Below, piece by piece: positions 7,947-17,949 of a stretch of DNA of 64,000 nt. The DNA is from Planctomycetota bacterium (GTDB taxonomy: Bacteria > Planctomycetota > Phycisphaerae > Sedimentisphaerales > Anaerobacaceae), in assembly GCA_019456145.1 (NCBI GenBank), contig VRUL01000006.1, forward strand, positions 32,138-96,137, in the 5' to 3' direction. The number at the start of each line of letters is the position of its first letter. Within the stretch, counting starts at the first letter, position 1. Position numbers and translations under genes: made by a program. The notes beneath the pieces were generated by a model that saw nothing but the letters and a program-made list of their open reading frames with translations, was not told the DNA's origin and did not search any database.

Positions 7947-10514
7947 ATGAAAAAGGGAGCGAAAATTCTGGTAATGTTATTAATAGCATTAGTGATGGTA
8001 TCTGCCAATAATGGAGAAATCATCTTTGTGGACGCTGATGCCACCGGTGCAAACAACGGCTCATCCTGGGCCGATGCGTACAATGACTTGCAGGACGCTT
8101 TGGCTGTTGCACAATCCGGCGATGAAATCCGGGTTGCCCAGGGTGTTTACAAGCCCGATCAAGGCGCTGGGGTCGTGTCCGATGACCGGGATACCACCTT
8201 CCAGCTTATCAACGGCGTAACTCTCAAAGGGGGCTATGCTGGCTTCGGAGAGACGGAACCGAATGCCCGCGATATTGATGTTTACGAGACTATTCTGAGC
8301 GGGGACCTGGATGGTGACGATGAGCCAAATTTTACTAATACCGGAGACAATACCTGGCACGTCGTAACCAGTATAGGAGCAAACGAAACAGCCATTCTGG
8401 ACGGCTTTACGGTAACAGCAGGATATGCTTACGAAGATCACGCAAATGGGGGTGGTATGTATAACAAGAACGGCAGCCCAAAGGTCACTAATTGCACTTT
8501 CAAGGAAAACTACGCCGGCTATAAGGGAGGCGGGATGTATAACGACGGTGGTAGCCCAAGAGTGACTAATTGCACGTTCAATAGTAACAAGTCCGGATAT
8601 GGCGGCGGGATATCCAACGATAACAGCAGTTGCACGATTACTATGTGTACATTCATCGGCAATGCAGCCATGTTGGGCGGTGGGATTTGGAACTATGAGA
8701 GCGCACTGGTATTGACGGACTGTACCTTCATAGAAAACTCAGCAAAATACGGTGGTGGTGGGGTGGATAACAGTGCAATAAGTCCGAGGCTGACAAACTG
8801 CAGTTTCATCGGAAACTTGGCAGAATACGGCGGCGGAATGAACAGTTCCGGGCCTGGCACGATACTAACGGACTGTACCTTTACGAGCAATTCAGCCGAG
8901 CGTGACGGTGGTGGGATAAGAATATACAGCTCGGACATGTCAACGCTGACGAATTGCGCCTTTAACGGGAATTTGGCCGTCAACGGGGGTGGAATTCACA
9001 ATAGCGGCGATGCCAAGCTTAACAGTTGTTTGTTCAGCGGTAACCGAGCCGACTTTGGTGGCGGGATGTACATCGACTCTTCCAATTCCCAGATAACCAA
9101 CTGCACATTTGCCGGGAATTTAGCATCTTATGGGAGGACCTTCGCTTGTGATTGCTCAAGGTGGAAATGCTCGAGCAATATTGCTGTAACCAACAGCATT
9201 CTTTGGAATGGCGGCAATGAAATATGGAACAATGATGGTTCAACGATTTCTATAACATATAGTGATGTTCAGGGCGGTTGGAACGGCGAAGGTAATATCA
9301 ATGCCGATCCCTGTTTTGTCCAGTCCGGATATTTGGATCCTTCTCTGCCTCCCCCCCCAATACCGCCCCTTCCATTATTTAAAGCGAGCGAACCGAATCC
9401 GGCTGATGGAGCGATGACTGTCAACGTAACCGCTGATTTGAGCTGGACACCCGGCTACAACGCCATATCACACGATGTGTACTTTGGTATAAGCTATCCG
9501 CCGCCATTCATAAGCAATCAGACTTCCACAACATTCGATCCGGGTACAATGGCATATAGCACAACGTATTACTGGCATATTGATGAGGTCGATGACTCGG
9601 GTGTAACTGCCGGCGACGTCTGGAGCTTTTCGACAATTATGCCGCCACCGCCGGGTATGTCACTGTCTATATCTGCTGCTTCTTCCATGAGTGATAATCC
9701 GCAGTACTTCTGGATTGAGGGCGATTATAATCTTCTCTCTATTTCACCTTGTAAAGACGCCGGTGACCCGAATTACGTGCCCGGCGTAAACGAGACGGAT
9801 TTAGACGGCAATCCACGCATAATGGGCAACCGAATCGATATGGGTGCTTACGAGCCCATTCCACCGATACCGGCCGAGGTCAGGATTTCCCCCAGTACCA
9901 TCAATCCGGAAAGCAAAGGCCAATGGATTACGGCATCTATCCGGCTACCTAAGGATTATGATGTTGCTGATATTGACACTAACAGCATCCTTCTTGAGTA
10001 TTCAATTGAACCTCAGGAATTTTGGATCAATGAATTAAAGCAAGCTGTGATGGCCAATTTCAACCGTGAAGAGGTCCAGGGTATTCTTAAGGCTGGCGAG
10101 GTTGAGCTGACAGTTAGCGTTCAGTTGACGGATGGAACCTTATTCGACGGCTCAGATATAATTAAAGTCGGTAGTAGAGGACATGCCGATAACTTTCAGG
10201 CGAGTGTTCCAAATGTAACAGGCGTGAGTATAACCGCAGATTTGAGCTGGACAGCGGGCACTTATGCCACATCACACGATGTGTACTTTGGTACAAGCAA
10301 TCCGCCGCCATTTATATGCAACCAGACTGCTCCAATGTTTGATCCCAGTATGATGGATTATCAATCGACGTACTATTGGCGTATCGATGAGGTCAGTAAG
10401 TGGGGTGTGACCGCCGGGCAACTCTCGAGCTTCACGACTATAGAAGCCCCGCCGCTTCCGCCACCACTGCCTCCCGGTCCGCCGCCACCTCCGCCGCCAC
10501 CGCCACCACCGTAA
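7947..10514 (+). CDS. Secreted right-handed beta-helix protein with FN3-like modules and polyproline tail
   Basis: An 855-aa secreted protein. The N-terminus has a signal peptide (KILVMLLIALVMVSA), then the VDADATGANNGSSWADAY opening common in planctomycete beta-helix surface proteins. Residues about 150-420 are repeats of the type GGGMYN...SPxVTNCTF, forming a parallel beta-helix. An FN3-like module (TADLSWTPG...SHDVYFG...TYYWHIDEV) at about 485-560 interrupts the usual C-cap, which resumes at SPCKDAGDPNYV...RIDMGAYE. A second, near-identical module lies at about 755-840. The protein ends in a run of prolines encoded by (CCG/CCA/CCT)n. Function is probably surface adhesion or polymer binding; no catalytic site seen. 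Confidence 0.85.
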   Translation: MKKGAKILVMLLIALVMVSANNGEIIFVDADATGANNGSSWADAYNDLQDALAVAQSGDEIRVAQGVYKPDQGAGVVSDDRDTTFQLINGVTLKGGYAGFGETEPNARDIDVYETILSGDLDGDDEPNFTNTGDNTWHVVTSIGANETAILDGFTVTAGYAYEDHANGGGMYNKNGSPKVTNCTFKENYAGYKGGGMYNDGGSPRVTNCTFNSNKSGYGGGISNDNSSCTITMCTFIGNAAMLGGGIWNYESALVLTDCTFIENSAKYGGGGVDNSAISPRLTNCSFIGNLAEYGGGMNSSGPGTILTDCTFTSNSAERDGGGIRIYSSDMSTLTNCAFNGNLAVNGGGIHNSGDAKLNSCLFSGNRADFGGGMYIDSSNSQITNCTFAGNLASYGRTFACDCSRWKCSSNIAVTNSILWNGGNEIWNNDGSTISITYSDVQGGWNGEGNINADPCFVQSGYLDPSLPPPPIPPLPLFKASEPNPADGAMTVNVTADLSWTPGYNAISHDVYFGISYPPPFISNQTSTTFDPGTMAYSTTYYWHIDEVDDSGVTAGDVWSFSTIMPPPPGMSLSISAASSMSDNPQYFWIEGDYNLLSISPCKDAGDPNYVPGVNETDLDGNPRIMGNRIDMGAYEPIPPIPAEVRISPSTINPESKGQWITASIRLPKDYDVADIDTNSILLEYSIEPQEFWINELKQAVMANFNREEVQGILKAGEVELTVSVQLTDGTLFDGSDIIKVGSRGHADNFQASVPNVTGVSITADLSWTAGTYATSHDVYFGTSNPPPFICNQTAPMFDPSMMDYQSTYYWRIDEVSKWGVTAGQLSSFTTIEAPPLPPPLPPGPPPPPPPPPPP

Positions 10515-10655
10515 GGAATTTGGAATGATGCTCGATGCTTGTTTGGAATTGTAGATGCGTATTGCTGGTGGCGTTACTGTGCAAGCTGCGGATAAACGAC
10601 TCGCTGTTTAAATTCGTAATCTAAATAATATTGATTTCGGTAGCGAGGTTGCTAC

Positions 10656-10681
10656 TCCCTTATGGCCGGTGCTATAAGGGA
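10656..10681. other. Hairpin in the convergent intergenic region
   Basis: TCCCTTAT and ATAAGGGA arms with a 10-base loop, between the convergent genes ending at 10514 and 10725. It has no T-run on either side, so it is not a clear intrinsic terminator. Nothing else is seen in this 210-bp gap. Confidence 0.4.
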
Positions 10682-10724
10682 TAACTTTCGCAGGAACAAA
10701 AGAACAAGGGAACAGAACTAAATT

Positions 10725-11414
10725 CTAAGTTTTTTTCATACCTGTCGGAAGTTCTATCCCGACGGGTCCCTCGGCTTCCCTGAAGTCAACTATAATCTTA
10801 ACGGCGGCCTGAGGGTCATCCAGGACAGTGAAGACATCCATATCTTCGGAGGCAATATACTGGTGGTCTTTCAGCATCTTTTGCTTCATCCAGTCTATTA
10901 ATCCCCTCCAGAATTCACTTCCCATCAGGATGACAGGGAAAGAGGCCTGCTTTAAGGTCTGAATCAAGACCAGCGATTCGAAAAATTCGTCCATAGTCCC
11001 ATAGCCCCCGGGGAATACTATAAAGCCGTGGGCATACTTAAGGAACATCACCTTACGACAGAAGAAATACTTGAAATTCAGCGAGATATTCTGGTACTTG
11101 TTAGGCATCTGCTCCATCGGCAGCTCGATATTGAGCCCGATGCTTTTACCGCCTGCTTCAGCGGCTCCCTTATTTGCAGCCTCCATGACTCCGCCCCCGC
11201 CCCCGGTTATTACTGCAAATCCGGCCTTGGCTATTTCGTAGGCCGTCTCCTGGGCGAGTTTATAGTAAGGTTCGTCAGGCTTCGCCCGAGAAGAGCCAAA
11301 AAACGAGACAGCGGGGTCAACCGTAGCAAGCTCATCGAAACCCTCGACGAACTCGGCCATTATTCTGAATATCCGCCAGATGTCTCTGACAGGAGTCTCA
11401 ACCATTTCAATCAT
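10725..11414 (-). CDS. LOG-family protein (TIGR00730 type)
   Basis: A Rossmann-like protein of the Lonely-Guy/lysine-decarboxylase-like group, whose characterised members release nucleobases from nucleoside monophosphates. Motifs: SFFGSSRAKPDEPYY, ITGGGGGVMEAANKGA (nucleotide binding) and the hallmark PGGYGTMDEFFE at about residue 134. The start at 11414 is chosen because GAGGT lies 7 bases upstream; the frame is open to 11525, but that would overlap nth more. Last gene of a minus-strand run after nth. A cytokinin role is not implied. Confidence 0.88.
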   Translation of the reverse strand: MIEMVETPVRDIWRIFRIMAEFVEGFDELATVDPAVSFFGSSRAKPDEPYYKLAQETAYEIAKAGFAVITGGGGGVMEAANKGAAEAGGKSIGLNIELPMEQMPNKYQNISLNFKYFFCRKVMFLKYAHGFIVFPGGYGTMDEFFESLVLIQTLKQASFPVILMGSEFWRGLIDWMKQKMLKDHQYIASEDMDVFTVLDDPQAAVKIIVDFREAEGPVGIELPTGMKKT

Positions 11415-11473
11415 ATTTCGTACCTCACTTTTCCTTTCTTGTATCTCGCTTGAAAATTGGCGGGATACTAATT

Positions 11474-12160
11474 TCACCATAAATCCGGCTTGAAGGCGGC
11501 AGGACAATATTTGGAAATCGGACAATTGTCACAGTCAGGCTTACGGGCCTTGCATATAGCTCGGCCATGCAGAATCAATGCGTGGCTGAACACCGTCCAG
11601 ATTCTCTTTGGCAGTATTTCGGCTAAATCAAATTCCAACTTTACAGGATCACTATTCGCAGAAAGTCCCAGTCGGCGGGAAAGACGAATAACATGAGTAT
11701 CACAAGCTATCGCAGGCCTGCCGAATGCACTGCCGAGAACAACATTTGCCGTCTTTCTGCCCACCCCCGGAAGCGAAACAAGCTCTTCCATCGTATCAGG
11801 GACCTTACCGTCGAATTGCTCGATTATCACTTTCGAAGCGTTTTTGATATTCGCTGCTTTATTGCGGTAAAAGCCCGTACTTCTAATATCGGACTCGATA
11901 TGTTTAAGGTCGGCTTTTGCCCAATCCGCAGCTGATTTATACTTTTTGAACACATTTGATGTTACGATATTGACCCTTGCATCCGTGCACTGGGCAGACA
12001 AAATTGTTGCAATCAGCATCTGCAGCGGGTCCTTGAAGTTGAGCGCACTTTTCGCATCCGGGTAGGTCTTTTTCAATATCGGCCAAATCTTCTTAACGCG
12101 CATGGCCGCTTCGGACTTGTCAAATTTTATCTTTGCCTTTTTCGATGTTTTCACGGCCAT
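11474..12160 (-). CDS. nth: Endonuclease III (DNA glycosylase/AP lyase)
   Basis: Base-excision repair enzyme that removes oxidised pyrimidines and cleaves the abasic site. The 228-aa protein has the helix-hairpin-helix LPGVGRKTANVVLG, with the catalytic Lys at about residue 138, the catalytic Asp in ACDTHVIRLSRRLG at about 152, and the C-terminal [4Fe-4S] motif CKARKPDCDNCPISKYC. A lysine-rich N-terminal extension of about 20 residues precedes the core. Its start lies 2 bases after the dsbD stop, so the two are probably co-translated. Confidence 0.95.
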   Translation of the reverse strand: MAVKTSKKAKIKFDKSEAAMRVKKIWPILKKTYPDAKSALNFKDPLQMLIATILSAQCTDARVNIVTSNVFKKYKSAADWAKADLKHIESDIRSTGFYRNKAANIKNASKVIIEQFDGKVPDTMEELVSLPGVGRKTANVVLGSAFGRPAIACDTHVIRLSRRLGLSANSDPVKLEFDLAEILPKRIWTVFSHALILHGRAICKARKPDCDNCPISKYCPAAFKPDLW

Positions 12161-12162
12161 AG

Positions 12163-13992
12163 CTATTGTTTGGAAGGAAGATTTTCTAAAAGCTCTTTAA
12201 GCTTGTTCCTAAAAAATATCTTATGCAATCTCACCGGCTCTTCTTCACCGGGTATATACAATATAGTTACAGGTACACCGGGTTCTTTATATTTGTTTTT
12301 CAATGCAAGCGCCGCAGGATAATCCGCTAATGTCGTATCGGCCTTAATGGCCAGAATATCTTTTTGCGCGATTAGCTCGGCAATATCTTTTCGCCGGTAA
12401 ACTACCTTCTCAACCACTTCGCAGTTCCAGCACCAATCGGCCGTAAATTTAACCAGAACCGGTCTTGACTCGGCGTTGGCTGTTTCAATTGCAGCAGCAT
12501 CGTAGTCCTGCCATTCGATAAGCTCGGCGGCCGGTGCTGGTAAAAACGCCCATCCTGAAGCAAACGCCAGGACCAGGGCGATGATTCTTATAAGCCACTT
12601 GCGTAATGGTTGAGTATTGTAAGTTACCCATCCACTCCACATCCAAATACAAAAACAAAGCACCACCGCAAAATATAATACGCTCGTTCTGCGAATTTCA
12701 GGCAGTGCTGCAATAAGTTTTAACGCGATAAGCAGTAGAATAAATCCGATTGCCTGCTTAAATATCTCCATCCATTGACCGGCTTTGGGCAGGCGGTTTA
12801 AAAGAGCGGGCATTGAGGTCAGTATTGCGTAGGGCAGGGCCATGCCGAGGCCTATAGTCATTATAGCCAGTGTGCCCATCCACAAATTCTGTGTCTGTGC
12901 CCAGGCAAATGATGCCGCCAGGATACCAAAGCTGCAAGGGGTACTCAAAACGGCAGCCAACAAACCCATGCCTATAGCTCCGGGATAGCCTTTCCCGGAA
13001 CCGGATTTAGTGGCAATTGAAGAAGGAACGGCGAAAGTAAAAAGCCCGAACATAAATAGTGCCAACACGACAAGCAAAAGTGCCATCCCGGCAACAAAGG
13101 CAGGATTGCGGAATTGGTCGCCCCATTGTAACACAGATCCATAGAAGAGCTGCAAAATGATGTTTGCCGTTGCAAGAGATGCAAAGAACAATAATATTCC
13201 AAGACAAAAGGCAAGGCCTAACGTCGCAGATTGTCTCCTGCCTTGCTTTGCCTGCTCGACAATGCGCATTACGATAAGGGGCAAAACCGGCCAGACACAG
13301 GGCATGATATTCAAAGACAAACCCGCCAAAAGCGCCAGGCAAAGAGCAAACCACACTGAATAACCTGGCCCTGCAGATGGCCTCTTTGTCTCCGAAACCG
13401 TTTCAAAACTAATCTGTTTCCACGATTCTCGCTGACTCCAATCTATCTTTGTCTGCAGCGTATTCACAAACGGCGGAAGACAGATCGTACTTGTGCAGGC
13501 TATGCCCGAGACCTTAACCTCAACATCAACCAGTTTAATTAGCTGGTCGGCATCTGACATAGCTGAGACTGCTGCAATCGGGATAAAAACACTGAAGTTG
13601 CCACTATAAACCTCAACACTCTTTGACAAAGCCTTGTCGAAGAAAATGCCCCATTGTGGATATACAACATCACCAAACGTAAAAGAATCCGATTTAGCTT
13701 CGAGCTTAAGTCTATACCCTGCAGGGGCGGTTTCCTCGCTGGCATAGTAGTGAAGGTCATCTGTCCCTTCGAATATAACTGCTATGCCGGGCTTATCGGA
13801 CATTCGAGCAGGGGAAAGAAACGCCGAGGAAGACTCATTTTTATCTCTGGCTAATTCAATTGGGCCGCTGGCAGCATCAGTGGAACCGACGGCACTTCTT
13901 GAATTTGCCTCGCTTACGTTTTCAGCCCAAGCAAAGGCAGTGGCCACAAAAAGGAAAGCCGTAAACAAAATAGTAAAATCTTTTTTCCGCAT
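12163..13992 (-). CDS. dsbD: Thiol:disulfide interchange protein DsbD
   Basis: Carries reducing equivalents from cytoplasmic thioredoxin to the periplasm. The 609 aa comprise a signal peptide, an N-terminal DsbD-alpha domain with CTSTIC (about 166-171), an eight-helix membrane domain with the redox cysteines in NIMPCVWPVLPL (about 229) and STPCSFGIL (about 349), and a C-terminal thioredoxin-like domain with WCWNC (about 518-523). All six redox cysteines of the family are present. It lies between ftsH and nth on the same strand. Likely clients are cytochrome c maturation and periplasmic isomerases. Confidence 0.93.
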   Translation of the reverse strand: MRKKDFTILFTAFLFVATAFAWAENVSEANSRSAVGSTDAASGPIELARDKNESSSAFLSPARMSDKPGIAVIFEGTDDLHYYASEETAPAGYRLKLEAKSDSFTFGDVVYPQWGIFFDKALSKSVEVYSGNFSVFIPIAAVSAMSDADQLIKLVDVEVKVSGIACTSTICLPPFVNTLQTKIDWSQRESWKQISFETVSETKRPSAGPGYSVWFALCLALLAGLSLNIMPCVWPVLPLIVMRIVEQAKQGRRQSATLGLAFCLGILLFFASLATANIILQLFYGSVLQWGDQFRNPAFVAGMALLLVVLALFMFGLFTFAVPSSIATKSGSGKGYPGAIGMGLLAAVLSTPCSFGILAASFAWAQTQNLWMGTLAIMTIGLGMALPYAILTSMPALLNRLPKAGQWMEIFKQAIGFILLLIALKLIAALPEIRRTSVLYFAVVLCFCIWMWSGWVTYNTQPLRKWLIRIIALVLAFASGWAFLPAPAAELIEWQDYDAAAIETANAESRPVLVKFTADWCWNCEVVEKVVYRRKDIAELIAQKDILAIKADTTLADYPAALALKNKYKEPGVPVTILYIPGEEEPVRLHKIFFRNKLKELLENLPSKQ

Positions 13993-14053
13993 TGGAACAC
14001 CGAAATATTATAAAACTGAAGGAAAAATCTAAAAGTGTGGTTAATTCTGTTCG

Positions 14054-16033
14054 TTAATTCTTGGTTTTCGACTTCTTTTCGTCCTTGGCCTGCTCGGCGG
14101 CCAACAAATCGCCGACTGTAGGCTTGTCTAACTCAACGCCTTTTATAATCAATTCGACATCATCGGCGTCAAGTGTTTCGTATTTCAGAAGGGCCTTTGC
14201 TATTTGCTCAAGTATGTCTTTGTTGGACTCTATCAATTCTTTTGATTTTTTATATGCTTCGTCGACAATCTTTTTTATTTCGCCGTCAATTGCCTCAGCC
14301 GTTTTTTCCGAATATTCTTTCTCGCTCGGTAACACGTACGCCATGTCCGTAAGTTTCGAATCAGGACCATAACTAATCAGACCAAGCTCATCGGACATGC
14401 CCCAGGTCAAAATCATTTGCTTTGCAATATGCGTGGCCTGTTGAATGTCAGACTCGGCGCCGCTGGATATATCATCGCAGAACATCTCTTCGGCGATTCG
14501 TCCCCCGAAACAAACCTGCAAAAGGGCTATGCAATATCTTCGCGTAAATATCGTTCTGTCTTTTTCCGGAAGGGCAAATGTTGCGCCACCCATAGGACCG
14601 CGGGGAATGATGCTTACTTTGTGCAGTGGGTCCGCGTCTTTCAGTAAAGATTGTACGAGTGTATGGCCGGCCTCGTGATAAGCTGTAATTTCCTTTTCCA
14701 TCTTGTCGATGACCCTGCTCTTTCTTGCTCTTCCCCATCTGACCTTGTCGCGGGCCTCTTCCAGATCGGCCATCTCGATATGGTCCTTGTTGGCCATAGT
14801 TGCCGCAAGCGCCGCTTCGTTAATAATCGCAGCCAGGTCTGCTCCGCTAAACATGGGTGTTCCTCGTCCAAGTCTTTCGAGATTTGCATCGGGACCTAAT
14901 TTCACAACCTTTGCATGGACATTCAGGATATCCACTCGGCCTTTCAAGTCCGGAAGCGGAACAAAAATTTGCCTGTCAAATCTTCCCGGACGAATCAATG
15001 CCTGGTCTAAAATATCAGCCCGGTTCGTCGCAGCTATCACTATCACCTGGTCGTTAGTATCAAAACCGTCCATCTCAACAAGAATAGCATTCAGCGTCTG
15101 CTCACGTTCATCGTGACCGCCCCCCGCAAAGCTCGGGCCGCGCTTGCGGCCGATCGCGTCAACCTCGTCCAGGAATATGATACAGGGCGAATTCTCTTTG
15201 GCCTGTTTGAACAAATCCCGGACACGAGATGCTCCGACACCGACAAACATCTCTACGAAATCGCTGCCGGATATACTAAAGAAAGGGACGTCTGCCTGGC
15301 CTGCTATCGCCTTGGCAAGCAGCGTCTTTCCACAGCCAGGCGGGCCCATAAGAAGGACTCCGCGGGGAATACGACCGCCAAGGCGTTGAAATTTCTTCGG
15401 GTTTTTAAGAAATTCGATTATCTCCGCCACCTCTTCCTTGGCTTCTTCGATACCGGCGACGTCATTAAATGTAACTGGGTCCTTGTCTTTGCCTTGTACT
15501 CGATGTTTGCTTCGACCGAAAGACATGAGCATCCCGCCGGCGCCTCCACGCATAGGACGAAGAAAGAAAAAATAGAAAATTCCCAATAATACCAGCATAG
15601 GCAATACCCAGCTCAACAGCATAGCAAGCCAAATACGCTGCTTTGCAAATTTCCACTTCACTTCGCTCTCTGCCAGCTTCGTAGGTAGACGATCACCTAC
15701 GACATCAGGATTGTAATCAACCACGAATGATACGGACGCTTTTTCTCCCCGGGCGGCAATTCCTTGTTGATTAAATTTACCTGTGATATGCGTTTCACCG
15801 ATTTCGATACTTTCGATCTCATTATTTTTAAGATGCCTTTCGAAATCATCGTAATCTATATTCTCAATACTCCGAAATTGCTGAAGCATCATCATTGCTG
15901 TAATTACCACCATTGCAATTAGCAACCAGCTAAGGGGGCCGCGTCTATAGCTCGGAAGAGGGGGTTTTTTCCCGCCTCTTAATTCAGAGCCCGAGCGAGG
16001 CCGAACTGGCTTTTTGCTTTTACTGTTACTCAT
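14054..16033 (-). CDS. ftsH: ATP-dependent zinc metalloprotease FtsH
   Basis: Membrane-bound AAA+ protease for quality control and regulated proteolysis. The 659 aa comprise a basic N-terminus, TM1 (about residues 32-50), a short periplasmic domain, TM2 (about 135-158), an AAA module with Walker A GPPGCGKT (about 229), Walker [12 protein letters not shown] and the second region of homology [20 protein letters not shown], and the zinc site HEAGH (about 450). The lysine-rich N- and C-termini are mildly unusual. Flanked by lptE upstream and dsbD downstream in an envelope-biogenesis run. Confidence 0.96.
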   Translation of the reverse strand: MSNSKSKKPVRPRSGSELRGGKKPPLPSYRRGPLSWLLIAMVVITAMMMLQQFRSIENIDYDDFERHLKNNEIESIEIGETHITGKFNQQGIAARGEKASVSFVVDYNPDVVGDRLPTKLAESEVKWKFAKQRIWLAMLLSWVLPMLVLLGIFYFFFLRPMRGGAGGMLMSFGRSKHRVQGKDKDPVTFNDVAGIEEAKEEVAEIIEFLKNPKKFQRLGGRIPRGVLLMGPPGCGKTLLAKAIAGQADVPFFSISGSDFVEMFVGVGASRVRDLFKQAKENSPCIIFLDEVDAIGRKRGPSFAGGGHDEREQTLNAILVEMDGFDTNDQVIVIAATNRADILDQALIRPGRFDRQIFVPLPDLKGRVDILNVHAKVVKLGPDANLERLGRGTPMFSGADLAAIINEAALAATMANKDHIEMADLEEARDKVRWGRARKSRVIDKMEKEITAYHEAGHTLVQSLLKDADPLHKVSIIPRGPMGGATFALPEKDRTIFTRRYCIALLQVCFGGRIAEEMFCDDISSGAESDIQQATHIAKQMILTWGMSDELGLISYGPDSKLTDMAYVLPSEKEYSEKTAEAIDGEIKKIVDEAYKKSKELIESNKDILEQIAKALLKYETLDADDVELIIKGVELDKPTVGDLLAAEQAKDEKKSKTKN

Positions 16034-16112
16034 AACTGATATTCCATACTATCTGTTGATTCGTATAGGAACTGATGCGTTGACTCAGCCGGTCATGGAC
16101 GCATATGCCTTT

Positions 16113-16682
16113 TTACCATTCTTTTTCCATCAATTCTACGATTTTTCGTGCCAAATTGTTTGCTGCAAGGGCTGATGCATAGCCAAAGTCTTGCAGTTGG
16201 AACTCAGAATAGGTGGCCGAGGCACTGACCGGCTGGTTATCTATCAGTAACTCGCCTGTCTTGAGGTTTTTCCAATTAACCATCGCCTTCAGAATGACCT
16301 CTTTTTCCAGTGGCACCCCGGTTTCACGCTCCGTGCTCAGTTGCAATTCACTGATCTGGACGATTTGTCCGCTTATTACTGTGTCAGCACGGTCTTTGCT
16401 GGATATTATCTTATATGGGGTTGCAGCCTCGATTCGTTTGCTTAAGGAATCAGACAGTGTGTATTCAACTCCGCGGCGAAAGCTTTTGTTGTCGAACATT
16501 TCAAGACAAACGCTGCTAACTTCATCAGGAAAGAGCGGCTCGTTGGAATATCCGCTCATTTCGGAGCATCCGAAAAAAAATAAAATAAACAGAATAAAGG
16601 CACAACAGAACAAGGGCACAACTATTTTGGGATTTGTGTACCGACCACTTACGCACGGGTTGTCAAGACCTTGATTCTTCAT
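16113..16682 (-). CDS. lptE: LptE-like LPS-assembly lipoprotein
   Basis: Likely outer-membrane lipoprotein that plugs LptD during lipopolysaccharide insertion. A hydrophobic signal with lipobox FFFGC puts the lipidated Cys near residue 39; the long N-terminus suggests the true start may be internal. The mature part (PLFPDEVSSVCLEMFDNKSFRRGVEYTLSD, quoted in part) matches planctomycete LptE-like proteins: DNKSFRRGVE and TVISGQI are recognisable. The gene overlaps the upstream TPR gene by 4 bp. A DUF-level LptE relative with a different job is possible. Confidence 0.75.
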   Translation of the reverse strand: MKNQGLDNPCVSGRYTNPKIVVPLFCCAFILFILFFFGCSEMSGYSNEPLFPDEVSSVCLEMFDNKSFRRGVEYTLSDSLSKRIEAATPYKIISSKDRADTVISGQIVQISELQLSTERETGVPLEKEVILKAMVNWKNLKTGELLIDNQPVSASATYSEFQLQDFGYASALAANNLARKIVELMEKEW

Positions 16683-17707
16683 TTAGTTTTCTCTGGGCTT
16701 ACGGAATTCTTAACCAGCATTTCCTCTGCCATTTTAGCACTATCCGTGTTAGGCCAACGATCCACAACCATTGTATAGTAAAGGTTCGCTGACAGTTTAT
16801 TGCCTCTTGACTGATAATACTGGCCAATCTTAAATTGCTTCAAGGCCAGTTTTTCATCTACTTCTTTGAGTCTTCGATCAATCTCAAATCTTTCGGTATC
16901 TGTTGAATGTCGCAGTTTGAATTCATCGTAACAGCCCTTTGCGCTATCGTGATAGCTTTTGGGATTAAACGGCCGGCCCACGAGATCCGAAGCATCAAAA
17001 TCAGGTCCTCTGTACATAGCTTGCTTACACCGCGCCATAGCAAGCAGGGCATCCTTACCAACCTTTTTGCCTTGGTGTTGATCTTTAATCTCCGCCCACC
17101 TGTAAAAAGCTTCGTCGAACATTTTTCTTTGCTCATAACCTTCCGCAACTGCAATTGCAGCTTTTAATCCTATTCCCTCCGGGTCATCAAGGGCGACTCG
17201 GTAACTAATCCCATCCATAATTCGGACACCCTCGGCATATCCTTTTATTTTGAAAATCCCGAGCACCGACTTTTTCGCCCCTGCAAGGAAAGCCGTCGCT
17301 ATACGAAACTGCCTGTCCAAAGCAGCATCATAGAATCTGCTTTCAGGAGGGAACTCATCCAGCAACCTGCTCAAGGCTCGGGACGCCTTGACAAATTTAC
17401 CCTGGCAACGAAGAATCTCGGCCTCCGTGAAGAGATCAAAATCATTCGAATCGGGCCTTGAAATTTCGGGAAAGTCACTTTTAAGCTGGTTAAAAGCCTG
17501 TCCAGCCGCCTTACATTGGCCTGTGTCAACCAACTTCTTGATTTGGGCCACCGTCAGTAGATACTTGGCCTGACTCGACTGCGAGACGGAGCTGGAATCC
17601 TGCCTTTGCCCCAAATTCTGGATTTCGCCACGGACCTCTGAAAAAGCTGACAGCAGCAACATTACGGCCAAAACTATTACAACTCGTATTTTGTACATGG
17701 GCATCAT
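16679..17707 (-). CDS. Exported TPR protein, BamD/YbgF-like
   Basis: A 342-aa protein with an N-terminal signal peptide ending near FSEVRGE, followed by about five TPR-like helical pairs. The last (YYQSRGNKLSANLYYTMVVDRWPNTDSAKMAEEML, positions about 297-331) is like the terminal repeat of BamD. No lipobox is seen, unlike classical BamD. It overlaps lptE by 4 bp and heads the lptE-ftsH-dsbD-nth run, which fits a role in outer-membrane protein assembly. Start choice among the ATGs at 17707, 17704 and 17698 is uncertain. Confidence 0.7.
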   Translation of the reverse strand: MMPMYKIRVVIVLAVMLLLSAFSEVRGEIQNLGQRQDSSSVSQSSQAKYLLTVAQIKKLVDTGQCKAAGQAFNQLKSDFPEISRPDSNDFDLFTEAEILRCQGKFVKASRALSRLLDEFPPESRFYDAALDRQFRIATAFLAGAKKSVLGIFKIKGYAEGVRIMDGISYRVALDDPEGIGLKAAIAVAEGYEQRKMFDEAFYRWAEIKDQHQGKKVGKDALLAMARCKQAMYRGPDFDASDLVGRPFNPKSYHDSAKGCYDEFKLRHSTDTERFEIDRRLKEVDEKLALKQFKIGQYYQSRGNKLSANLYYTMVVDRWPNTDSAKMAEEMLVKNSVSPEKTK

Positions 17708-17738
17708 ATACCTGCATCACTATTGACAATTCAGTCCT

Positions 17739-17766
17739 ATTATACACCTTCTTAGAGCCATTGCAA
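17739..17766 (-). promoter_or_regulatory. Promoter for the TPR-lptE-ftsH cluster
   Basis: On the minus strand TTGCAA (17761-17766) and a perfect TATAAT (17739-17744) are 16 bp apart, giving a leader of about 25 nt before the ATG at 17707. Seen directly; activity is inferred. Confidence 0.55.
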
Positions 17767-17859
17767 ACACAGAACCGTAAAATAAAGTATCGGCTGATTT
17801 TGCCCCTGCCATTGCGATTTTAGTTCCCTTTGGCATCCCGGTAAATTAGGCTGCACTTT

Positions 17860-17888
17860 TTTACTTTATTCGATTTAGGCAATATGAT
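17860..17888 (+). promoter_or_regulatory. Possible promoter for the ADP-ribosylglycohydrolase gene
   Basis: TTTACT (17860-17865), a 17-bp spacer, then TATGAT (17883-17888), about 60 bp before the start at 17950 on the plus strand. It is divergent from the minus-strand promoter at 17739-17766. Confidence 0.4.
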
Positions 17889-17949
17889 ATAGGTAATAAT
17901 CAAAACAACCTGTTAAATTGGTCAATTACTAATGTTCCGGAGGTGTAAA

